A DNA stretch of 9,970 nucleotides, taken from Planctomycetota bacterium. GTDB taxonomy: Bacteria; Planctomycetota; Phycisphaerae; UBA1845; CAIVHJ01. The translations under genes and the position numbers were made by a program. Numbering within the stretch: position 1 is the stretch's first letter; each line of letters opens with the position of its first letter. Below the pieces are notes generated by a model, which saw nothing but the letters and a program-made list of their open reading frames with translations, was not told the origin of the DNA and did no database searches. The DNA is taken from contig JACZTW010000129.1 of assembly GCA_022573485.1 (NCBI GenBank), positions 1 through 9,970 of the forward strand, read 5' to 3'. Shown here one piece after another: positions 1 through 5,734 of this stretch.

Positions 1-938
1 ACCGCTGAAAGCTGAGTGCTGACCGCTTGAGACAGGTTCATGCGTTTCAGCCGCTCGGCCCGCGCCGGCCCACAACGCGGGCAGTCAAAGAACATCTCGA
101 CATCCCACAAATCCACGAACACGCGGCCCCGGCCCAGCGACAGCCCGTAAGTGAGCACTTCTTCCAGCGAGCGCAGGCTGGGCGGCTCGAACAAGCCCTG
201 CTGTTGGAGCTGATCCAGCGCTCCGTTGCCCGCACGCGTCGGCACCACCGCGCAGCATTGCACGCCCACCGAGAAAGCGAATTCAATCGATCGTTTGCAC
301 CATTCGACCCCTTCCGCCTCGCCGACAAACGGCGGGCGCAGCAGGATGAACGCCCGCACGTCGATCTCGTTGTCCCTGCAAAAACGCACCGACCGCTCGA
401 ACTCCGCCAGCGTCATTTGTTTGTTCAAGCGCTCGAGCACTTCTTCCTGAACCGTCTCCAGACCAATGGCCACCTCCAGCCTGCCGGTCAGAAGATCCCG
501 GAATTCCTTCGCACGGTCGTCGATCATCTTCGGATGGGATTCGATGATCACGCGTTCAAACGGTGCGACCCTTTCGGCGATTTCAGGCCAGTCTTCGCGC
601 GGGATGGCGCCGGCGTCGAAGAAATTGCCGGCGTTATAGAGTTTGATGACTTCGGCTTGCGGCAGATTCGCAAGCGCAGAGCGGATTTGCTCCGGTATGG
701 CGCTGCGCGGCGTGGGATCATCGAGCGTGTTCTTCCACAAATCGCACATCAGGCAGCGGAACGCACACTCGCGGTTGGTCAAAAGCAGCGTGGCGACCTC
801 GCGCAGTCGTCCGGCGGCGTCCGGTTCCTGTTCGACAAACGCACCGTACGCCCGCCGCGCGTCGAGTGAGTTCTTTGGCGAGCGCTGATCGAGAATCCAG
901 CGGCTCAAGTCCTGCGGTCGGTCAGGCCAATCGTCCAT
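1..938 (-). CDS. Radical SAM protein, RaSEA/TIGR01210-like (3' end outside window)
   Basis: A frame opens at ATG 938-936 and stays open to the window edge, giving at least 312 residues. Residues 55-65 contain a CX3CX2C cluster (Cys58, Cys62, Cys65, in NRECAFRCLMC), the signature that binds the [4Fe-4S] cluster and S-adenosylmethionine in radical SAM enzymes. Further blocks fit the Elp3/RaSEA-like branch: IKLYNAGNFFD (98-108), IIESHPKMI (131-139), EVAIGLET (155-162), AFILLRPPF (196-204), and a late CPRCG (286-290) that could hold zinc or a second metal. Archaeal RaSEA makes archaeosine in tRNA from a lysine adduct; that function is not established for this bacterial relative. The start is supported by GAAGGCGAG just upstream and by the stop of the upstream ligase gene 11 bp away, so the two are probably one operon. 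The C-terminus reads into a heptamer repeat and may be extended by it. The radical SAM fold is secure; the subfamily is from memory. Confidence 0.85.
   Translation of the reverse strand, partial: MDDWPDRPQDLSRWILDQRSPKNSLDARRAYGAFVEQEPDAAGRLREVATLLLTNRECAFRCLMCDLWKNTLDDPTPRSAIPEQIRSALANLPQAEVIKLYNAGNFFDAGAIPREDWPEIAERVAPFERVIIESHPKMIDDRAKEFRDLLTGRLEVAIGLETVQEEVLERLNKQMTLAEFERSVRFCRDNEIDVRAFILLRPPFVGEAEGVEWCKRSIEFAFSVGVQCCAVVPTRAGNGALDQLQQQGLFEPPSLRSLEEVLTYGLSLGRGRVFVDLWDVEMFFDCPRCGPARAERLKRMNLSQAVSTQLSA
4..31. repeat. Imperfect heptanucleotide tandem repeat (GCTGAnn) at the window edge
   Basis: Four consecutive 7-base units are visible: GCTGAAA (4-10), GCTGAGT (11-17), GCTGACC (18-24) and the more divergent GCTTGAG (25-31). 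Bases 1-3 (ACC) match the end of another GCTGACC unit, so the array probably continues leftwards out of the window. On the minus strand the units contain no stop codon in the visible part, so the radical SAM gene reads through them as ...SQAVSTQLSA. Short heptamer arrays of this kind are often dispersed in bacterial genomes; whether this one is dispersed cannot be seen here. Confidence 0.55.
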
Positions 939-949
939 GGCACTCGCCT

Positions 950-2284
950 TCAGCCGGCCGCCGGAACGAACTCATCCTGAAAGGCCTTGTAGTAACGCCT
1001 TTCCTGCGCGGCGAGAGGCTCGTCGAAGTCGCGAATCCGCCCCGCGCCGTGTTGGAAGCGGCGTTTCTCGAAAACGGGCAGTTGCAGGCCCGTCACCGCC
1101 CGAACGCCGGCCGCCACCACTTGCCCCTTGAGTTCGTACAGGCGATCAATATCGAAGTCGGTCAGTGCGCGATAGGGAATGCCCTCTGCCACGGCGATCA
1201 CGCCGGGCACGGTGAACGGGCTGAAGCCGACAAAGCCGGTGGCGGCGAGCGGGCCTGCCGTGCGGGCGTAGCCGCGGGAGTGCCCGCCGCTGAAGGTCAG
1301 CGAGTGCTTGATCGATTCGACGCCCCAGCCTTCTTGATACAACATGCGGTTGTTCAGCACGCTGTTGATCGTCAGCTCGGGGTTGACTTCGATCGGATAG
1401 TCCTTGAGATTCTCGTCGCCGCCATCGCCGTCGATGAGATACTTCCATTCGGCGTAGCGTTGCCGAATAGCGCGACACAATGCCAGAAGCACAGCACCAG
1501 CCTGGATATCGAGCGGCTTGTAGTCCTCGATAACGCGCACGGTTTCGAGCGGGTTGACGGCATCGCCGGACACTTCGATCGGTTCGAGGAACAGGCTGAG
1601 ATCGACGCTGTCGAGGAACCGCCGAGCCTGTGCCAGATCCTCGCCTCGGCCGTCCACGCTGAGCGTGAAGGCTTTCAGACGCGAGAGGTTGTCGCCGCGC
1701 GCCTTCATTGCATGATAGGTGGTCAGAAAAACCGCACCGCTGTCGATCCCGCCCGAGAAGCACACTCCGATCGGCGCCTGCGCCGGAACGCAGTCTAGCC
1801 ATCCGTCGATGGCGGCCGCCAGCGCTTCGATATAGCGCCGGCCGATCGCTTCGATATCGCTCTGCCAGACGTCCTGCGGCGGATCGAAGAAGCGGCGATA
1901 CACTGGATTGGGATCGGGGCAGCCCACCAAATGAACCTCGGTCACGTAATGCGCGGGCGCCATGCGCGTGTAGCTGGGATGAAACTGGTCGAGCAAGCCC
2001 AATTCTTCCAGGCAGGCCCGGATCGATTCGATGCGCTGGGCCACGATGAGCATCGGGCCGTCCTGGCGCTTGGCGATGAAGTAGCGCAGCAGCCGCCCAA
2101 TCGAGCGGGCCATACGGATGCGGTCGCCGTCGCGGGCCACGATGGCGAACTGGCCTTCGATCCCAGCCACCGCCTGCGGATCGCCCGAAGCCACCCTTCG
2201 CGCGGCCTCGGCCTGATCCATGTTCAGAATGAAATTGTCCGCCGGATTCGTCAGATCAATCAAGTTCCTGACTGCTCGATCCAT
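950..2284 (-). CDS. Asparagine-synthetase-fold ATP-dependent amide ligase lacking the glutaminase cysteine
   Basis: From ATG 2284-2282 the product is 444 residues. The C-terminal half has the PP-loop ATP pyrophosphatase signature FSGGIDS (176-182) and the second acidic motif LIDGDGGDEN (283-292), both typical of AsnB-like synthetases that adenylate a carboxylate before amide formation. A later block, FVGFSPFTVP (351-360), sits where AsnB has its E-x-R-x-PFLD motif. The N-terminal region is only about 130 residues. It keeps a piece resembling the glutaminase core (GQFAIVARDGDRIRMARS, 44-61) but has no Met-Cys start, so it cannot use Cys2 as the glutamine nucleophile. Beta-lactam and carbapenam synthetases share this loss, so ammonia or a bound amine may be the nucleophile. 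The start is favoured by AAAGGCGG about 10 bases upstream; ATG 2302 is an alternative. The radical SAM gene follows after 11 bp. Substrate unknown. Confidence 0.85.
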   Translation of the reverse strand: MDRAVRNLIDLTNPADNFILNMDQAEAARRVASGDPQAVAGIEGQFAIVARDGDRIRMARSIGRLLRYFIAKRQDGPMLIVAQRIESIRACLEELGLLDQFHPSYTRMAPAHYVTEVHLVGCPDPNPVYRRFFDPPQDVWQSDIEAIGRRYIEALAAAIDGWLDCVPAQAPIGVCFSGGIDSGAVFLTTYHAMKARGDNLSRLKAFTLSVDGRGEDLAQARRFLDSVDLSLFLEPIEVSGDAVNPLETVRVIEDYKPLDIQAGAVLLALCRAIRQRYAEWKYLIDGDGGDENLKDYPIEVNPELTINSVLNNRMLYQEGWGVESIKHSLTFSGGHSRGYARTAGPLAATGFVGFSPFTVPGVIAVAEGIPYRALTDFDIDRLYELKGQVVAAGVRAVTGLQLPVFEKRRFQHGAGRIRDFDEPLAAQERRYYKAFQDEFVPAAG

Positions 2285-2434
2285 CCAAGCACCGCCTTTC
2301 ATCCGCGCAGCCCTGAAAGTACACGCCACATGATGGAGCGAACGGCACGGCGCGTCAATGTGATTGCTGTGGCGTGAACGCGGAGGTGTGAATTCCCGTT
2401 TGGGGTCGATCGCGCCCAACGAGCGGCGGCCACG
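2285..2434. other. Intergenic region between aroC and the ligase/radical SAM pair
   Basis: These 150 bases separate the aroC stop from the preferred ligase start. The ligase frame is open through here up to ATG 2419, but the would-be extension (rich in Arg, His and Ser) has no family likeness and would contain the candidate promoter, so it is read as non-coding leader. No strong terminator hairpin with a T tract is visible after aroC, so read-through from the upstream operon remains possible. Confidence 0.6.
2330..2358 (-). promoter_or_regulatory. Candidate sigma-70-type promoter for the ligase/radical SAM pair
   Basis: On the minus strand TTGACG (2358-2353) is followed after exactly 17 bases by CATCAT (2335-2330), matching the -35 consensus at 5 of 6 and the -10 at 4 of 6 positions. 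Transcription would start near 2323, leaving a leader of roughly 39 bases before ATG 2284, which includes the AAAGGCGG ribosome site. This would allow the pair to be expressed separately from purC-aroC. It is a visual match only. Confidence 0.4.
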
Positions 2435-3607
2435 TTACTCGGCTTGCTTGTCGAGACCGAGCGCCCGGGCTGCCTGTAAATAGTGATCATACCCTTCGCG
2501 AACTTCGCCGAGCGTATCGCCGCCGAACTTGGCCAGCAGCGCGCGGGCGAACTCGAAGGCCACGACGTTTTCGGCCACCACGCTCGCTGCGGGCACGGCG
2601 CAAATGTCGCTGCGCTCATAGGCAGAGCGGGCCGGCTCCTTGGTCTCCAGATCGACCGTGTCCAGCCCACGGGCCAGCGTGCTGATGGGCTTCATCACGC
2701 CGCGCACGATGACGGTCTGCCCGTTGGTCATGCCGCCTTCGAGCCCGCCGGCATTATTGGAACGCCGTGTGAAGCCCAAGCTCGGCGAGTCACGCTCGTC
2801 GGGATCGTAATCCATCTCATCGTGTACGTCGCTGCCAAACTTCCCAGCCACCGCAAAACCTGCACCGATCTCGACACCTTTGAACGCCTGAATCGAGCCC
2901 ACCGCCTGCATCAACCGCCCGTCGAGCTTGTCCTGCCAGCGCACACAACTGCCCAGTCCCGGCGGCAGACCCGTGACCCAGACTTCGACGATGCCGCCGA
3001 CCGTGTCACCACGTCCCGACGCCTGCTTAATTTGCTGAACCATGGCCGCGGCGGCCTGGGGATCGGGGCAATAGACTTCGTTATCCGCGCGGGCGTGAAT
3101 GATCTCGGCCAGATCGGCGGTCCGCTCCACGTGACACTTGGCCGACCCGATCTGTCGAACGAACCCGCCGACCACGATGCCAAAACGCTTGAGCAGGCAT
3201 TTGGCCAGCGCACCGGCCGCCACGCGCGCAGCCGTCTCCCTGGCCGACGCGCGTTCAAGCGTTTCGCGGCAATCCGTGGTCAGCCACTTAACGCTGCCGG
3301 CCAAATCCGCGTGACCCGGGCGCGGCCTGGTCACTGCCGGTGCCTGGTCGATGCGGTGGTCTCGGTTGATCAATTCAAGCACGATCGGCGAACCAATCGT
3401 GATGCCCCGGCGAACGCCGGACTTGATGATGATCTGGTCCTTTTCGATCTTCTGCCGGGCGCTGCGCCCGAACCCGCCCTGCCGCCTGCGCAATTCGTGA
3501 TCGATCAAATCGGTGTCGATCCGAACACCCGCCGGCATCCCCTCGATCAGCGCCAGCATGACCGGCCCGTGAGACTCTCCCGCGGTTCGATAGTCGAGAA
3601 AGGACAT
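2435..3607 (-). CDS. aroC: Chorismate synthase AroC
   Basis: This cytoplasmic enzyme converts 5-enolpyruvylshikimate-3-phosphate to chorismate, the last common step of aromatic amino acid and folate precursor synthesis, using reduced FMN as cofactor. The 390-residue product is colinear with the family from its first residues: GESHG (10-14), RRRQGGFGRS (40-49), RPRPGHADL (94-102), SARETAARV (121-129), GSDVHDE (258-264), NNAGGLEGGMTNG (284-296) and AVPAASVVAENVVAFE (337-352). Length is normal for a bacterial AroC, slightly long at the C-terminus. The start ATG 3607-3605 gives the typical N-terminus MSFLDYRTAGESHG; the ribosome site is weak (TTGAG close to the ATG). It lies 20 bp after purC on the same strand, so it is probably translated from the same message. 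Pairing with purC is an arrangement of convenience: both feed central biosynthesis but not the same pathway. Confidence 0.97.
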   Translation of the reverse strand: MSFLDYRTAGESHGPVMLALIEGMPAGVRIDTDLIDHELRRRQGGFGRSARQKIEKDQIIIKSGVRRGITIGSPIVLELINRDHRIDQAPAVTRPRPGHADLAGSVKWLTTDCRETLERASARETAARVAAGALAKCLLKRFGIVVGGFVRQIGSAKCHVERTADLAEIIHARADNEVYCPDPQAAAAMVQQIKQASGRGDTVGGIVEVWVTGLPPGLGSCVRWQDKLDGRLMQAVGSIQAFKGVEIGAGFAVAGKFGSDVHDEMDYDPDERDSPSLGFTRRSNNAGGLEGGMTNGQTVIVRGVMKPISTLARGLDTVDLETKEPARSAYERSDICAVPAASVVAENVVAFEFARALLAKFGGDTLGEVREGYDHYLQAARALGLDKQAE

Positions 3608-3627
3608 GGTCTCAATAATACGTCAGA

Positions 3628-4566
3628 TCAAGACTGCAAGCCAGCATAGGTTCTGCCGGTCAGACGCTCGTACGCTTCGATGTACTTTCGAGTGGTGTTG
3701 CGAACGACGTCGGGCGGTAGTTCCGGCGCGGGCGGCGTTTTGTCCCATTGCCCGGCATCGACGAGACCCTGAAGATAGTTGCGGACGTACTGCTTGTCGA
3801 AACTGTCCTGATCGCGGCCGGCTTCATAATCATCCGCCGGCCAAAAACGTGAGGAATCGGGCGTGAGCACTTCGTCGATGAGAATGAGCTGCCCATCAAA
3901 CCAGCCCCACTCGAACTTGGTGTCGGCGATGATCACGCCTCGCTCGCGGGCGTAGTCGGCGCCCGCCTGATAGTACTCGATGCTCTTTTCCCGCAGGCGG
4001 GTCATCGTGTCACGGCCGACGGCGGCGCAGGCCTGCTCGAAGCTGATGTTCTCATCATGGCCTTCGTCGGCCTTGGTGGCCGGCGTGAAGATGGGCTCTG
4101 CCAGCTTCTCGCACTGCCCCAGACCGGCCGGCAACTCGATGCCGCACACCGCGCCCGTACGTTGATAATCCTTCCAGCCGGAGCCAGTGATGTAGCCTCG
4201 GACCACGCACTCGATCGGCACCACGTCGCATTTGCGGCACACCATCGAGCGGCCGCTGAGCTGGTCCGCGTACTCCTCCAGCCCCTCGGGCGGTCTGTCC
4301 CGCACGACCTCGATCAAGTGGTGCGGCGTGATGTGGGCGAACTTGTGAAACCAAAACTCGGAGAGTGCCGTCAGCAGGCAACCCTTCTCTGGAATGGCGC
4401 TGGGAATGACAACGTCGAAGGCGCTGATGCGATCGCAGGCGACCAAGAGCAGTTTGTCACCGAGATCGTAAATGTCCCGAACCTTGCCGCGCCGGCTCGG
4501 GAGGTTCGACAATGAAGTCTGGACGACAACTGGACACATGCGAACGGATGCTATGCCGACGGCCAT
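3628..4566 (-). CDS. purC: Phosphoribosylaminoimidazole-succinocarboxamide synthase (SAICAR synthase)
   Basis: PurC joins aspartate to CAIR with ATP to give SAICAR in de novo purine synthesis. The product is 312 residues from ATG 4566, the long (yeast ADE1-like) form rather than the roughly 240-residue E. coli form. Family blocks are RRGKVRDIYDLGD (25-37), DRISAFDVVIP (45-55), the signature PIECVVRGYITGSGWK (117-132), the second signature IIADTKFEWG (212-221), and DEVLTPDSSRFW (231-242). The start is uncertain: ATG 4566 leaves 6 bp after the upstream gene, while ATG 4539 (residue 10, MCPVVVQTSL) lies closer to the family N-terminus. Neither has a convincing Shine-Dalgarno sequence, which fits translational coupling to the upstream gene. 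aroC follows after 20 bp. The identification is secure. Confidence 0.97.
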   Translation of the reverse strand: MAVGIASVRMCPVVVQTSLSNLPSRRGKVRDIYDLGDKLLLVACDRISAFDVVIPSAIPEKGCLLTALSEFWFHKFAHITPHHLIEVVRDRPPEGLEEYADQLSGRSMVCRKCDVVPIECVVRGYITGSGWKDYQRTGAVCGIELPAGLGQCEKLAEPIFTPATKADEGHDENISFEQACAAVGRDTMTRLREKSIEYYQAGADYARERGVIIADTKFEWGWFDGQLILIDEVLTPDSSRFWPADDYEAGRDQDSFDKQYVRNYLQGLVDAGQWDKTPPAPELPPDVVRNTTRKYIEAYERLTGRTYAGLQS

Positions 4567-4572
4567 CCGGAA

Positions 4573-5532
4573 TCAACGCGGCCGGCGGCCGGCCTGTGAT
4601 TTTCTTTGATTGACCCCGGCCAGTAGTTCCCGCAAATGCTGCCGTTGCGAATTCAATTCGATGATCAGCTCTTTGTTCAAGTGCAGCGTATGTCGCAATC
4701 GAACGAGTTCCCGGGCCATGCCCATCGTCCGCGTGAGTTGTTTGCTGAATTCGAGGGCATGATCGCCTTGGCCGTCGTAGTCGTTCGGGCGTTGGATCCA
4801 CTGCGAAATCGTATCGACGCGATCGCAGTGCTCGCCGGCTGGGCGGTGTCCGCGGCAAGCGATTTTGGCATCGAAGGCCTGCCGAAAGGCCTCCGAGAGA
4901 AGCTCGTGCGTCTCCCGAAGCGTGAAATGGGTCAGGAAGTACAATCGGAAGAAACCCTGCCCCGATCTGATTCGCGAGTATTCCAGATTGACTCGGGCGG
5001 CGAATTGGGCCAGAGTGGAGCCTACGTGCTGTTCGGCCGCTTTGTCGAGCTGCTGCACTTCGGTCGCCGTGAGCCGGCTGGTCAGTTTCAGCAGGCGGCG
5101 GGCGGTCTCCTCGACGTTGCGGATTTCCCATTCATTGAAGATCGACGCGAGGTAAGCCGGTTTGTCTTCGATCACCTTGGCCTCGGCCTCGGCCTCGGCC
5201 TCGACGGACGGCACAGCATCTTCCGGCGGCGTCTGTTCCCGGCGCTGCGGCAGGTCCACGAATTCACGCTTGGCGATGTGCTGCTTGGCAACGCGGCGGA
5301 CGAAATTGACCTTCCCGCCGGCCCGGATCACGCGGATCATGACGTAGTCGCCGGCTTCCTGCTCGATCTGGCCGGTGATCACTTGGCCGTCGAGTAGCGT
5401 CAGTTTGTCGTAGCGGATGGTGTCCTGCGCGAAGAGACAAGCCAGCAGTAAGCAAACTACGAGCATTAGAGTAACCTGACCAAGCGTTTGACCCTGTTGA
5501 TCGTTTCTAAAGAGATTATAAGCGCTGGGCAT
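4573..5532 (-). CDS. Secreted or membrane-anchored protein of unknown function with a small beta domain and helical C-terminus
   Basis: From ATG 5532 the product is 319 residues. A hydrophobic stretch at about 20-35 (TLMLVVCLLLACLFAQ) is a signal peptide or anchor; LLAC fits a lipobox (Cys32), and A35 could instead be a signal peptidase I site. Residues 40-90 (KLTLLDGQVITGQIEQEAGD and onwards) look like a compact all-beta domain of the 'DG-x-x-x-x-G-x-I' type seen in many planctomycete exported proteins. A Glu-Ala repeat linker (111-118) follows, then a mostly helical part (about 125-310) with heptad-like leucines at 262-305 and a basic tail. No catalytic motif is recognised. The start is chosen because GCGGGA lies 6 bases upstream; ATG 5466, directly before the hydrophobic segment, is the alternative and would lack a basic n-region. 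It precedes purC by 6 bp, so the likely operon promoter lies upstream of this gene. Confidence 0.75.
   Translation of the reverse strand: MPSAYNLFRNDQQGQTLGQVTLMLVVCLLLACLFAQDTIRYDKLTLLDGQVITGQIEQEAGDYVMIRVIRAGGKVNFVRRVAKQHIAKREFVDLPQRREQTPPEDAVPSVEAEAEAEAKVIEDKPAYLASIFNEWEIRNVEETARRLLKLTSRLTATEVQQLDKAAEQHVGSTLAQFAARVNLEYSRIRSGQGFFRLYFLTHFTLRETHELLSEAFRQAFDAKIACRGHRPAGEHCDRVDTISQWIQRPNDYDGQGDHALEFSKQLTRTMGMARELVRLRHTLHLNKELIIELNSQRQHLRELLAGVNQRKSQAGRRPR
5179..5202. repeat. Hexanucleotide tandem repeat, four perfect GGCCTC units
   Basis: Four exact copies of GGCCTC occur inside the unknown secreted-protein gene. On its coding strand (GAGGCC) they encode Glu-Ala four times at residues 111-118, forming an acidic linker between the beta domain and the helical part. 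As the unit is a multiple of three, slippage would change linker length without breaking the frame. Confidence 0.9.
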
Positions 5533-5734
5533 ACGATTTCCCGCATTTTTCGGCGTGCGTGGGCGCGCGCTCCGCTGCGAGATCGGCGGATCGATCTTAT
5601 TCCGGAAGGATGATCTCGACGCCGAGGTCGCGATTGGGCATAATGGTGCACTGGACTCCGATCGAAGAACCCGGATCACGCTAATTGGTGGGCGGCCTGC
5701 CGAACGGACTCCGCCCTATGACGATGGCAGCCCT
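5533..5734. promoter_or_regulatory. Divergent intergenic region between the purC operon and the GH10-like gene
   Basis: These 202 bases separate two divergently transcribed units, so both promoters should lie here. Frames on both strands run open through it, but their translations show no family likeness. An inverted repeat, CGAGATC (5578-5584) and GATCTCG (5612-5618), encloses two perfect 8-base palindromes: GATCGATC (5589-5596) and TTCCGGAA (5600-5607). The right arm overlaps the -35 of the candidate plus-strand promoter, which would suit a repressor site. I could not find a convincing minus-strand promoter. Confidence 0.5.
5616..5644 (+). promoter_or_regulatory. Candidate sigma-70-type promoter for the GH10-like gene
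   Basis: TCGACG (5616-5621) and CATAAT (5639-5644) are separated by 17 bases, matching the -35 consensus at 4 of 6 and the -10 at 5 of 6 positions. The start of transcription would be near 5651, giving a leader of about 84 bases before ATG 5735. Visual match only. Confidence 0.4.

Noticed and set aside
27..869. Long plus-strand open frame (280 codons) over the radical SAM gene
   Set aside because: It is antisense to a frame with clear radical SAM motifs; its own translation is Arg/His/Gln-rich and shows no family pattern.
866..1798. Plus-strand open frame (310 codons) opposite the ligase gene
   Set aside because: It lies antisense to the PP-loop ligase motifs and shows no recognisable domain; it is a typical shadow frame in GC-rich DNA.
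2285..2419. N-terminal extension of the ligase to ATG 2419
   Set aside because: The 45 extra residues are Arg/His/Ser-rich with no family likeness, and the stretch contains the candidate promoter; AAAGGCGG supports ATG 2284.
2483..3649. Plus-strand open frame (388 codons) opposite aroC
   Set aside because: The minus strand encodes a complete chorismate synthase; the antisense frame is a by-product of GC-rich codon use.
5533..5679. N-terminal extension of the unknown secreted protein to ATG 5679
   Set aside because: It would bury the signal segment about 70 residues in and use most of the divergent intergenic region.
5555..5734. N-terminal extension of the GH10-like protein to ATG 5555
   Set aside because: The 60 extra residues look like translated intergenic DNA and would occupy the whole divergent promoter region.
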